DNA from: Ignavibacteria bacterium
GTDB lineage: Bacteria; Bacteroidota; Ignavibacteria; Tepidaquicellales; Tepidaquicellaceae
Direction: 5' to 3'
DNA length: 64,000 bases
Assembly: GCA_016783945.1 (NCBI GenBank)
Contig: JADHVP010000001.1
Span: 1-64,000, forward strand
The number at the start of each line of letters is the position of its first letter. Position 1 is the first letter of the stretch. Below, in pieces: positions 52,263 to 61,372 of the stretch. The translations under genes were made by a program, and so were the position numbers. The notes below the pieces were generated by a model. That model had not been told where the DNA came from. It saw only the letters and a list, made by a program, of their open reading frames with translations, and did not search any database.

Positions 52263-53035
52263 TGTTTTAGTAATGTTTTGATTTTCTTTAAATCGTCTTT
52301 AGTATCAATTGACAAGGAATCTTTATTAGTAAGAACGACTCTTATTCTTTCACCATTTTCAAGTATTCTTAATTGCTCAAGCTTTTCAGTCTTCTCTAAA
52401 TACGATTCTTTCATTTTTGCAAATTTTAATAAAAATCTTTTACTGTAAACGTACAAACCTATATGTTTATAAAATCTTTTATCTTTTGGGATTGTCTTTA
52501 ACTTTTTTAGATTGTTATGGCTATCTGTTCTTATAAATGGAATAACTGCTCTTGAAAAGTATAACGCATTGTAATCTTTATCGAAAACAACTTTAACATT
52601 TCCCTCATCGTACAAATCCTGTATGTTTGTGAATTTAATTGCTAATGTTGAAACATTGAGTGTATTGTCATCAGTTAATGGTTCTATAGCTTTATCTATA
52701 ATCTTTGGATCAATGAACGGTTCATCGCATTGTATGTTAACAACTATATCACATTTCTTACTTTTCACAACCTCAGCAATTCTGTCGGTTCCTGATTTAT
52801 GTTTTTTCAAGGTCATGACAGCATTTCCCCCAAAATTTATTACCTCGTTCAGAATTCTTTTATCATCAGTAGCAACGAATATTTCCGAAATATATTTTGA
52901 TTTCTCTGTTTGTTGATAAACTCTTTGGACCATACTTATGCCACCTATTTTGATTAGTGGCTTACCGGGAAGTCTCTTTGATTGATATCTCGCTGGTATT
53001 ATACCAAATATTATATTTCTATTTCTGTGTTTCAA
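52259..53035 (-). CDS. kdsB: 3-deoxy-manno-octulosonate cytidylyltransferase
   Basis: IIPARYQSKRLPGKPLIKIGGISMVQRVYQQ...VVNIQCDEPFIDPKIID. Confidence 0.93.
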   Translation of the reverse strand: MKHRNRNIIFGIIPARYQSKRLPGKPLIKIGGISMVQRVYQQTEKSKYISEIFVATDDKRILNEVINFGGNAVMTLKKHKSGTDRIAEVVKSKKCDIVVNIQCDEPFIDPKIIDKAIEPLTDDNTLNVSTLAIKFTNIQDLYDEGNVKVVFDKDYNALYFSRAVIPFIRTDSHNNLKKLKTIPKDKRFYKHIGLYVYSKRFLLKFAKMKESYLEKTEKLEQLRILENGERIRVVLTNKDSLSIDTKDDLKKIKTLLKH

Positions 53036-53714
53036 TTTTCACATTTGATTTGATCGTTTCTTTGATCTCATTAACAAAATTTTTATCTTTACTATATTCA
53101 ATCGGTTTATTAAAAACAACGTTAACTATTCCCGAGCTTATTTTAAATTTATTTCTTGGTAGAATTTTATAACTTCCTGTGATGGAGGTTGGAACCAATT
53201 TAACGTTGGCTTCCTCTGCTAATACAAACATACCTCTTTTAAAAACACCAAGTTCACCATCTGTACTCCTTGTTCCTTCCGGGAAAACTACAACCGAGAT
53301 TCCTTTTTTGATTTTTTCCGATGCCTTTCTTAAAGATTTAATTGCTTCACGGGGATTTTCTCGGTTAATTGGTATGTAACCCGATAAGTACATTCCCCAT
53401 CCGAATATTGGTATTCGTGTTAAAGAACTCCTGTAGATGAATCTTAAATTATTAGGCACTGCCTGCATTAAAATGGGAATATCAAAGTAACTTTGATGGT
53501 TGGAAATGAAAATGTAGTTTTCTTTTTTGTCTAATAATTCTTTACCATGAGTATTGACTCGAACTCCTGCAATTAGCAAGATTACTTTTGAAAATACTTT
53601 TGAAAAAACAAAGGTGATCTTGCCTCTGTAATCAATTGGACTCGTAATGATTACACCTGTGGCAATTATTATTGAAAATAAAGCAATTAAAATTGCTTTA
53701 ATATAGGTTAGCAT
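53019..53714 (-). CDS. plsC: 1-acyl-sn-glycerol-3-phosphate acyltransferase
   Basis: FISNHQSYFDIPILMQAVP (HX4D) and VVFPEGTRSTDGELG. Confidence 0.92.
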   Translation of the reverse strand: MLTYIKAILIALFSIIIATGVIITSPIDYRGKITFVFSKVFSKVILLIAGVRVNTHGKELLDKKENYIFISNHQSYFDIPILMQAVPNNLRFIYRSSLTRIPIFGWGMYLSGYIPINRENPREAIKSLRKASEKIKKGISVVVFPEGTRSTDGELGVFKRGMFVLAEEANVKLVPTSITGSYKILPRNKFKISSGIVNVVFNKPIEYSKDKNFVNEIKETIKSNVKIETQK

Positions 53715-53734
53715 TGATTAAAATAATTAATCAA
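53714..53734. promoter_or_regulatory. 8-bp inverted repeat ttgattaa-aataa-ttaatcaa at plsC start
   Basis: Direct reading; overlaps the first base of the start codon of the minus-strand plsC. Confidence 0.5.
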
Positions 53735-53793
53735 ACATTTATTTTAAAGATATATTGTTTTTAAAATGATTGATTGAATTGTGAGTTTAAATT

Positions 53794-54336
53794 CTACTTA
53801 ACTATTTTTGATATTGCTTTGAATGTCTCATTTCCGGATACTTCACACAATTCAAATAGAATTGATTCATAGGTCGAAATAATTGAGCCCGCATCTCTCA
53901 TTCTTTCGACTGCTATTCTTTTATCATTTGGATTCCTTGAGGAAACACAATCCTCGATCAACACCGGTTGATAATTGTTATCAAGTAAATCTAATACAGT
54001 TTGAAGAACACAAACATGAGATTCTATTCCAGCAATAATAATGTTTTTCTTCCCAGAATTTTTCATAGCCTCGTTAAAGTTGCTTACTCCACAGCAGCTA
54101 AACGTCATTTTTTCAAAGTGCGAGAATTTTTCTAAAACATCCTTAATAGGTTCAATCGTGCTTCCCAATCTCTTTGAATATTGCTCTGTTAATAATATTT
54201 CAATGTTCAAGGCTTTTAATCCTTTTATGAGCTTCAGTGTGTTAGATGCTAATTTTTCATTCTCAAATATATATGGATATAATTTTTCCTGCATGTCAAT
54301 AATGACAGCTAAGGAATCATCTTTTTTAATTCTCAT
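53794..54336 (-). CDS. isochorismatase-like cysteine hydrolase
   Basis: LAVIIDMQEKLYPYIF...ILLTEQYSKRLGSTI...IIIAGIESHVCVLQTVLDLL. Confidence 0.88.
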   Translation of the reverse strand: MRIKKDDSLAVIIDMQEKLYPYIFENEKLASNTLKLIKGLKALNIEILLTEQYSKRLGSTIEPIKDVLEKFSHFEKMTFSCCGVSNFNEAMKNSGKKNIIIAGIESHVCVLQTVLDLLDNNYQPVLIEDCVSSRNPNDKRIAVERMRDAGSIISTYESILFELCEVSGNETFKAISKIVK

Positions 54337-54358
54337 AGTAAAAAGTTCTTTTGTTTGA

Positions 54359-55786
54359 TTAAAATAATTTCCAGATTAATGCAACGAAGAAGCAAACTAT
54401 AAAACCAAGTAATATAGGTAAAACAGCAGAGATGGTTGTCCACTTTACACTTTTCGTTTCTCTATAAATTGTATACAGAGTTGTTGAACAAGGATTGTGG
54501 AGCAAGCTGAACAGCATAAGGTTTATACCTGTAAGAATTGTCCACCCTCCTGCTTGTAAGATTAATGCTGTATCTGCCGTTGAATTAAGTTCGAATATGA
54601 CACCAGTACCGCTTCCAATGCCCGCCATCCCGGTCACAAGTACAGTAAGCATCAGGACAGTTGGAATTACAATCTCATTTGCTGGTATAGCAATAATGTA
54701 AGCGAGGAGAATAACCCCATTTAAGCCGAGCAACAATCCAAATGGATTCATAAAACTAATTAAATACTGAGCAATGCTTTGATCTGCAATACTTATATTA
54801 GAAAGTAACCAGATAACCACACCGGCAGGTATCGCAAATATGACTGCACGCCAAAGTACTATGAGTGTGCGGTCAATAAGTGATGTATATAGTGTTCTTA
54901 AAATTCGTGGTGGTCTGTATGGTGGTAGTTCAAGGCTGAAAGCCGACGTTTCACCTTTAAGTATGGTTTTTGATAATCCAAAAGACACAATAAAAACAAA
55001 CGCAATCCCAATTAATACAACGCTAACAACAGCGGCAGCAGATATTATCCCGGCAAAATGAGCCGGTGCAAGAGTTCCGATAAATATTGAAGCAATTAAT
55101 ATTTGTGTGGGCCACCGTCCGTTGCACAATGAGAAATTGTTTGTAATGATTGCAATTAATCTTTCACGAGGGCTGTCTATAATGCGTGTTGCAACAATTC
55201 CAGCAGCATTACAACCATAACCCATTGCCATCGTAAGTGCCATCTTGCCATGAGCTCCAACCTTTCTAAAAAGGCTATCCATGTTAAATGCAACTCTTGG
55301 TAGATATCCGTAATCTTCCAGTAATGTAAAAATTGGGAAAAAGATTGCCATTGGTGGGAGCATAACACTGATAACCCAAGCCATTGCTAAATAGGCACCA
55401 TCAAAAAGAAATCCGTTTAACCACCAGGGAAAACCAACAGTTGTTCCAAAACTTTTTAGTGCCGGATGGAAAGTATCTATAAGTATAGAAAATAGAAAAG
55501 CGGAAGGGACATTAGCACCCTCTATAGTAACCCAAAAAATAATCGATAACAATAACAACATTATTGGAAAACCCCATAGGCGGCTCGTAACAATCCTGTC
55601 AATAGCCCTGTCAACGTTAAATCTTGGTTGTTTATCTGATTTGATTATGGATTTATCAGCGATTCTGTTTGCATCCTGGTAAAGAGCTTCTATTATCGAA
55701 TCATGAAAATCTTCGTCGATTTCCCACCTAAGATTATTCGCATTTTTTAAGATGGATTCTATACGATTTTCTTTTTCAATGTTCAT
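54359..55786 (-). CDS. feoB: FeoB transmembrane (permease) half
   Basis: Polytopic; [71 protein letters not shown] typical of FeoB C-terminus. Confidence 0.9.
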   Translation of the reverse strand: MNIEKENRIESILKNANNLRWEIDEDFHDSIIEALYQDANRIADKSIIKSDKQPRFNVDRAIDRIVTSRLWGFPIMLLLLSIIFWVTIEGANVPSAFLFSILIDTFHPALKSFGTTVGFPWWLNGFLFDGAYLAMAWVISVMLPPMAIFFPIFTLLEDYGYLPRVAFNMDSLFRKVGAHGKMALTMAMGYGCNAAGIVATRIIDSPRERLIAIITNNFSLCNGRWPTQILIASIFIGTLAPAHFAGIISAAAVVSVVLIGIAFVFIVSFGLSKTILKGETSAFSLELPPYRPPRILRTLYTSLIDRTLIVLWRAVIFAIPAGVVIWLLSNISIADQSIAQYLISFMNPFGLLLGLNGVILLAYIIAIPANEIVIPTVLMLTVLVTGMAGIGSGTGVIFELNSTADTALILQAGGWTILTGINLMLFSLLHNPCSTTLYTIYRETKSVKWTTISAVLPILLGFIVCFFVALIWKLF

Positions 55787-55798
55787 GTTATTCAGATT

Positions 55799-56593
55799 TC
55801 ATAATGTTTGATTCTGTTTAATGTTGTTTTCGTTTACAAATTTTTTGAATTCATCATTTTTTAATGCTGATATAATTCTACGGTCTCCTTCTAATAATCT
55901 CATAGCAATCCAGCGAGCATTTGGCAGATCATTGTATTCAGATTCTAATTGGGTTGAGAGTTTATCAATTGCTTTTTTTAATTTATTGGGTTCGTTTCTA
56001 ATTCTAAAAGGTTTACAAATATATTTTCCCGTAGCAACATCATGAATTGAATTTAATAAATCCTTCATCCCCGTATTTTGTCTTGCAGCCGTGAGTATGA
56101 CTGGAACACCCAATTCACGGGAAAGAGTTCTCTGGTCAATTACTATTCCTTTACGTTTTGCTTCATCAATGAGATTAACACAAATAACAACCCTATCAGT
56201 AATTTGCAGTACTTGCAAAGCAAGATTAAGATTTCTTTCTAATCTTGTAGCATCTATTACTACAACCGTAACATCCGGTCTTCCGAACAAGATAAAATCT
56301 CTTGCTACTTCTTCGTCAGTTGTTAAGGATAGAAGGGAATACGTTCCCGGGAGGTCGACAACTTTATATCGTTTTCCACTAAAAGAAAATCCTCCTTCAG
56401 CTCGAACAACTGTCTTACCGGGCCAATTACCGGTATGCTGTCTTAGACCGGTAATATTATTAAACACTGTACTTTTTCCTACGTTTGGATTTCCTGCTAA
56501 AGCAATAACGAAATCGTATGTGTTCATATTAACACCGAGCTTTCTAAGACTTTCTGTATTGTGTATTGGGCAAGTATCGCAATTGTTTGTCAT
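55799..56593 (-). CDS. feoB: FeoB N-terminal GTPase half
   Basis: ALAGNPNVGKSTVFNNITGLRQHTGNWPGKTV; VDLPGTYSL; CVNLIDEAKRKGI; N-terminal CDTCPIH. Confidence 0.92.
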   Translation of the reverse strand: MTNNCDTCPIHNTESLRKLGVNMNTYDFVIALAGNPNVGKSTVFNNITGLRQHTGNWPGKTVVRAEGGFSFSGKRYKVVDLPGTYSLLSLTTDEEVARDFILFGRPDVTVVVIDATRLERNLNLALQVLQITDRVVICVNLIDEAKRKGIVIDQRTLSRELGVPVILTAARQNTGMKDLLNSIHDVATGKYICKPFRIRNEPNKLKKAIDKLSTQLESEYNDLPNARWIAMRLLEGDRRIISALKNDEFKKFVNENNIKQNQTL

Positions 56594-56611
56594 GATTAAT
56601 TCTAATTAATC
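56594..56611. promoter_or_regulatory. Palindrome gattaatt-ct-aattaatc directly upstream of feoB GTPase gene
   Basis: Perfect 8-bp arms with 2-bp spacer in the 34-bp intergenic gap. Confidence 0.5.
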
Positions 56612-56627
56612 GGGTTCTTTTCTTTTT

Positions 56628-57653
56628 TTAATCTATAGAATTTTCAATATAAATTTTTTCCGCCTGTTGTTTCCGCAGTGCTATTATTGTATTACGAACT
56701 TTATATGCTGTTGGATCCCCTGTCGGACTTTTCATCTCTATAGATATTTCTGTCCCGGGAAGGAATCCTAAATCCATTAATCTTCTTCTTTGCTGTCCCC
56801 TGCAGTCCGTGGATAATACTTTAATAATTCCTATCTCTCCAGATTTTAATTTAGTAAGTGTTTTGTAATCTAAGGTTTCAGGTTCTTTGATTTTTAATAA
56901 TTTTAACACGGAAATATTTGCACTTAATAAAGGAGTCAGATTTATTTGATGACCATCTGCTTTTATGGTTATTTCTTCCGATGTATTTTTTATAATCTCA
57001 AATGTAAGACCAGACCTTATACCGCGTTTAACTAATTCAGAATAAATTTCATCAGGTTCATCTTCAACGTGTACGATTCGGGCTTTATCTCCAGCTTTTA
57101 AATTTGTTATTTGAATACCTTTGTCTTCAGGCAGGTTACCCGTTTCTGAGGGTATAGGATCACCGTGAGGATCAAAGAGTGGTTGTCCCAGATTTGCTGC
57201 AAGCTTATCTACATCCTCTCTCGAAAGAAAGTGCTCTTTCTTTTCTGCTTCGATATGCCACCTTGCTTCATTTACTGAAGTTTCATCGGCAAGATGTCTT
57301 TCCCAAATTCGGTGTGTTCTTATAACTTGTAATGCATATTTTCTGCCCTCTTCGCTTAGACGAATCTCTTCTCCTTTTGTCTCTATGAGCTTTTGTGTCT
57401 GAAGTTTTTGAACAAGAGCAACTGCTTTATTTAGTTTAATCGATAATGCTCCGGCAATACTCTTTATTGAGCTTGTAAGTTTTTTATATTCACAATCGTA
57501 TATGTGTTTTAAAGCATTTTCAACAAGTATACGGTTTGAAGTCTCTTTACTTTTTCTCCAAAGGTGTACCAATCCAAGGCGAGGTAAAAATAACAGTGAA
57601 AGTATAATTAAAAATAAAGAAAGAATAATGTATATGTATGATATGTTTTCCAT
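56628..57653 (-). CDS. membrane-anchored DtxR-family protein with two C-terminal FeoA-like domains
   Basis: N-terminal TM helix (YIYIILSLFLIILSLLFL), wHTH and dimerisation (HRIWERHLAD...EAEKKEHFLSREDVDKLAANLGQPLFDPHGDPIPSE), then ITNLKAGDKARIVHVEDEP... and LTKLKSGEIGIIKVLSTDCRGQQRRRLMDLGFLPGTEISI. Confidence 0.88.
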   Translation of the reverse strand: MENISYIYIILSLFLIILSLLFLPRLGLVHLWRKSKETSNRILVENALKHIYDCEYKKLTSSIKSIAGALSIKLNKAVALVQKLQTQKLIETKGEEIRLSEEGRKYALQVIRTHRIWERHLADETSVNEARWHIEAEKKEHFLSREDVDKLAANLGQPLFDPHGDPIPSETGNLPEDKGIQITNLKAGDKARIVHVEDEPDEIYSELVKRGIRSGLTFEIIKNTSEEITIKADGHQINLTPLLSANISVLKLLKIKEPETLDYKTLTKLKSGEIGIIKVLSTDCRGQQRRRLMDLGFLPGTEISIEMKSPTGDPTAYKVRNTIIALRKQQAEKIYIENSID

Positions 57654-57664
57654 TCGTTAGTAAT

Positions 57665-58324
57665 TTACTTGTAATCGACAAAGATACTGTTCGCTAATTT
57701 TTCGCTTAAAAAAATCTTATTCTTTTTTGCAAGAATCTGAATTGAGTTATCGAAATTTATTTTTTCTACCACTTTTACTTTATCATTCAGCTTTAATCCC
57801 ATTTTTGTCAGATGAAGCAAGACCTCTGGATTTTCATCCGGGACTCTTTTTATCGTTACGGATTCTCCAATGTCTATATTGGAGAGTGGTTTTAGCTCAT
57901 CATGAATAAACTTTCCATTTCTGTCCGGGATTGGATCGCCATGAGGATCGTATTTAGGAAATTCAAGAAAGTCTTCAAGTTTTAATATTAATTCATCAGA
58001 TGATGCATGCTCAAGATTTTCTGCTTCAGTGTGAACTTGTTCCCATGGATACTTAAGGTGTTTTAAGAGAAAAACCTCCCATATCCTGTGTTTACGGATT
58101 AGATTTATTGCTATACCCTGACCTTTCTTTGTTAGTTCAAATCCTTTATACGGTGTGTTTTTTATATATCCAGTTCTTGATAATTTTGATACCATATCAC
58201 TCACTGCAGCCGCTGAAATGCCAAGTTTTTCTGCAAGCAAACTGGTTGATACTTTACCGACAGAGAGTTTTATTGTATATATATTTTTAAGATAATCTTC
58301 GATGCTCTTATTAATCATAATCAA
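57665..58324 (-). CDS. DtxR/MntR-family metal-dependent regulator with FeoA/SH3-like domain
   Basis: SIEDYLKNIYTIKLSVGKVSTSLLAEKLGISAAAVSDMVSKLSRTGYI...HRIWEVFLLKHLKYPWEQVHTEAENLEHASSDEL. Confidence 0.92.
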   Translation of the reverse strand: MIMINKSIEDYLKNIYTIKLSVGKVSTSLLAEKLGISAAAVSDMVSKLSRTGYIKNTPYKGFELTKKGQGIAINLIRKHRIWEVFLLKHLKYPWEQVHTEAENLEHASSDELILKLEDFLEFPKYDPHGDPIPDRNGKFIHDELKPLSNIDIGESVTIKRVPDENPEVLLHLTKMGLKLNDKVKVVEKINFDNSIQILAKKNKIFLSEKLANSIFVDYK

Positions 58325-58342
58325 GGATGTTTGATTAATAAG

Positions 58343-58356
58343 TTAGGCAGGCTTAA
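58343..58356. promoter_or_regulatory. Candidate DtxR-type box ttaggc-ag-gcttaa
   Basis: Imperfect dyad (5/6 arm match) 19 bp upstream of the DtxR-family start codon, resembling TTAGGC..GCCTAA-type DtxR boxes. Confidence 0.4.
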
Positions 58357-58526
58357 AAATATAATCAAGTGCAAATAAAAATAAATTTCATAAATTAACA
58401 AGTAACACTTAAATTTATAGGGAATTGTATTTAATCTTACAACAAAAATATTAATTTTTCGTATGATTATTGTAGATTTAGTTTTCTAGGAAAAACCATC
58501 CATTTCATTAATTTAATTTTATAAAA

Positions 58527-60431
58527 ATGACAAAAAAATCATATCTTATAACGAGTTTTATTTTAGCTATTGGGATTCTTTTAACAATGAATTCCTATTG
58601 GCAGGAGGTAACAAAAATTCCCCTGAGAGATTTCTTTAAAAATCCTGATAAAACTTATTACCAGATATCACCTGATGGGGAATATCTTTCATATCTTGCA
58701 CCGTATGAGAGCAGGCTAAACATTTTTGTACAGAAAATCGGGTCAGATGAAATCGTAAGAGTAACGGATATTACAGACAGGGATTTAGGCGGTTATTACT
58801 GGGCAAATAACGACATGCTTCTTTTTGGAAAAGACAAGGATGGTGATGAGAATTACCATGTTTATGGTGTTGATAAGGAAGGGAAAAATCTTAAAGATCT
58901 TACACCTTTTGAAGATGTAACTGTTAGAATCATTGATGAACTTGAGGATTTTGATAGCGAAGTCTTAATTTCTATGAATAAAAGAAACAAAGAAATATTT
59001 GATGTGTACAGGTTGAACATTGAAACCGGAGAATTGAAAATGGTAGCAGAAAATCCCGGGAATGTTTCAGGTTGGGTAACTGATCACAATGGAAAAATCA
59101 GGATAGCACGAACTACAGACGGAGTTAATACAAGTCTTTTATATAGGGAAACAGAAGAAGATCCGTTTGAGACAATTCTAACAACGAATTTTAAAGAATC
59201 TATATATCCACTGTTCTTTACGTTTGATAACAAATATATTTATGCAGCATCAAATTTAGGAAGGGATAAATCTGCTATTGTAAAATATGATATTGCAGAT
59301 GGTAAAGAACTTGAGGTACTTTATGAACACCCCGAAGTAGATGTATATGGTTTACACTATTCAAAGAAAAGTAAGAAGCTCACGAGTATTTCTTATACAA
59401 CCTGGAAAAGACAGCGTGAATATCTGGATAAAGATGTGGAAGCTCTTTTCAAAAAACTTGAAAAAGAATTAGGAACTGATCTTGAAATTGTAATAACCGG
59501 TATGAACAAGAATGAAGATAAATTCCTTGTCAGAACATACAGCGACAGGTCACTCGGTGCTTATTATTTTTATGATTTGAATTCGGATAAATTAACAAAA
59601 CTTACAGATGTCAGTCCGTGGCTTAATGAAGATGATCTGGTCGAGATGAAACCAATATCTTACAAGTCAAGAGATGGGTTGACAATTAATGGTTACTTAA
59701 CATTGCCAAAAGGAAAAGAGCCGAAGAATTTACCGGTTGTGATTAATCCTCATGGAGGTCCGTGGGCAAGAGACAGCTGGGGATTTAATCCCGAAGTTCA
59801 GTTTCTTGCGAACAGAGGGTTTGCTGTATTGCAGATGAACTTCAGAGGTTCAACCGGTTACGGAAAAGCATTCTGGGAAGCTTCATTTAAAGAATGGGGT
59901 AAGAAAATGCAGGATGACATTACAGACGGTGTTCAGTGGTTAATCGAAGAAGGAATTGCTGACCCCGACAGGATTGGAATATACGGCGGGAGTTACGGTG
60001 GATATGCAACTTTGGCGGGATTAGCATTCACCCCTGATTTGTATACATGCGGTGTCGATTATGTTGGGGTGTCGAATTTATTTACATTTTATAAAGCGAT
60101 TCCTCCTTACTGGAAGCCGCACCTTGAAAATTGGTACGAGATGGTCGGGAGTCCTGAAAAAGACAGTCTGTTATTAGTAGAGATCTCCCCTGTATTTCAT
60201 GTTGATAAGATCAAAGCCCCCTTGTTTGTTGCACAGGGTAAACATGACCCAAGAGTTAACATCGAAGAATCAGACCAGATAGTTGAAGCATTAAAGAAAA
60301 AGGGTATCGATGTCCCTTACATGGTAAAGGAAGACGAGGGGCATGGTTTTAGAAATGAAGAAAACAGGTTCGACTTCTACGAAGCAATGGAGAAATTTCT
60401 TGTTAAGCATTTGAATTCGAAAGTAAATTAG
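58527..60431 (+). CDS. S9-family prolyl oligopeptidase-like peptidase
   Basis: VVINPHGGPWARDSWGF...RIGIYGGSYGGYATLAGLAF (GxSxGG)...HDPRVN...DEGHGF. Confidence 0.93.
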   Translation: MTKKSYLITSFILAIGILLTMNSYWQEVTKIPLRDFFKNPDKTYYQISPDGEYLSYLAPYESRLNIFVQKIGSDEIVRVTDITDRDLGGYYWANNDMLLFGKDKDGDENYHVYGVDKEGKNLKDLTPFEDVTVRIIDELEDFDSEVLISMNKRNKEIFDVYRLNIETGELKMVAENPGNVSGWVTDHNGKIRIARTTDGVNTSLLYRETEEDPFETILTTNFKESIYPLFFTFDNKYIYAASNLGRDKSAIVKYDIADGKELEVLYEHPEVDVYGLHYSKKSKKLTSISYTTWKRQREYLDKDVEALFKKLEKELGTDLEIVITGMNKNEDKFLVRTYSDRSLGAYYFYDLNSDKLTKLTDVSPWLNEDDLVEMKPISYKSRDGLTINGYLTLPKGKEPKNLPVVINPHGGPWARDSWGFNPEVQFLANRGFAVLQMNFRGSTGYGKAFWEASFKEWGKKMQDDITDGVQWLIEEGIADPDRIGIYGGSYGGYATLAGLAFTPDLYTCGVDYVGVSNLFTFYKAIPPYWKPHLENWYEMVGSPEKDSLLLVEISPVFHVDKIKAPLFVAQGKHDPRVNIEESDQIVEALKKKGIDVPYMVKEDEGHGFRNEENRFDFYEAMEKFLVKHLNSKVN

Positions 60432-60583
60432 AAAATGAAACTCTGCTGTTGGATGGTTTTTCTAATGAAACAAGAAAGTTTTATTGCCACGAAGACACTA
60501 AGACACAAAATAGCACAAAATTATTACCCTAATTAGTTAATCCTACGGAAGCAGGAAGCTATTAAACTCTTTGATTTTTTGCT

Positions 60584-60614
60584 CGTAGACAACCCCTGCT
60601 TGTCTACGTTTTTT
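60584..60614. terminator. Hairpin cgtagaca-acccctgct-tgtctacg followed by T6
   Basis: Perfect 8-bp stem, 9-nt loop, T run 60609-60614. Confidence 0.5.
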
Positions 60615-60650
60615 ATCGTACGAAACAGGGTTTCATTTCTAGAGAAAAAA

Positions 60651-60884
60651 TTATTGAGAATAATGAGAGGTATATCTATCGAGTAAATTTCTTATTACCT
60701 TTTGATATTGGCTTCCGTGTCTTTGAGCTATTTCTTTGAAAAACTCAATGCTTGATTTACTTAAATTAAGCGTGACTTTTACTGTATCTTCTTTAAATAC
60801 CAAATCTTCTGGTTTAGGCAAAAAGTCTTTTATTACTTCTACTTCTCCTATTTTCCCATTACGATATTTTATTTTCTTTTTCAT
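60651..60884 (-). CDS. BrnA/CopG-like ribbon-helix-helix antitoxin
   Basis: TVKVTLNLSKSSIEFFKEIAQRHGSQYQKVIRNLLDRYT; overlaps the toxin gene 3' end. Confidence 0.75.
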   Translation of the reverse strand: MKKKIKYRNGKIGEVEVIKDFLPKPEDLVFKEDTVKVTLNLSKSSIEFFKEIAQRHGSQYQKVIRNLLDRYTSHYSQ

Positions 60885-61149
60885 ATATTTGTTTTCCTTT
60901 CCTCCAAAATCCAGCTCCGATAATTCTAATTTTATTCTTTCTATATGTAAAACGAACGGTAACTATATTATCTCCGACTTTTCCAAAACAATAAAACCTT
61001 TCTTCAGTTTCACTATGTTCTAAATCTTTAGCGATGCTTCTTTTTGAATCAGAGAAAGCATATTGAGCTTCTTCAAAAGAAATATTATGTCTCTTCTGGT
61101 TATTTTTATTTTTGTTTTCATCCCATTCAAATGTTGTAGTCTCAGCCAA
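60859..61149 (-). CDS. BrnT-family toxin
   Basis: FEWDENKNKNNQKRHNISFEEAQYAFSD...ERFYCFGKVGDNIVTVRFTYRKNKIRIIGAGFWRKGKQIYE. Confidence 0.85.
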   Translation of the reverse strand: MAETTTFEWDENKNKNNQKRHNISFEEAQYAFSDSKRSIAKDLEHSETEERFYCFGKVGDNIVTVRFTYRKNKIRIIGAGFWRKGKQIYEKENKIS

Positions 61150-61219
61150 AATGTTTTCTCTTTTTTAACCGTATTAACATACATATTTTAATATGGCTTT
61201 TCAACCATATATTTTATCC

Positions 61220-61274
61220 GTAGAGACGCAAAACCCTGTACGCGGATGCTACAGGGTAAATATTGCGTCTCTAC
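61220..61274. repeat. REP-like nested palindrome (12-bp outer arms, 8-bp inner arms)
   Basis: gtagagacgcaa (61220-61231)/ttgcgtctctac (61263-61274); accctgta (61233-61240)/tacagggt (61250-61257). Confidence 0.9.
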
Positions 61275-61372
61275 AACTTTGCAACCTCAACAGCAGTGAA
61301 AAGGGATTTCTTTATGCATTATTTATTTAAACACGTGGGAACATTTTTGGAATAATTATTATTCTTAAGTTT

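Noticed and set aside
54355-54369. Another ttgattaaaataatt regulatory site
   Set aside because: It overlaps the coding end of the feoB permease half (KLF-stop), so the match is explained by coding sequence.
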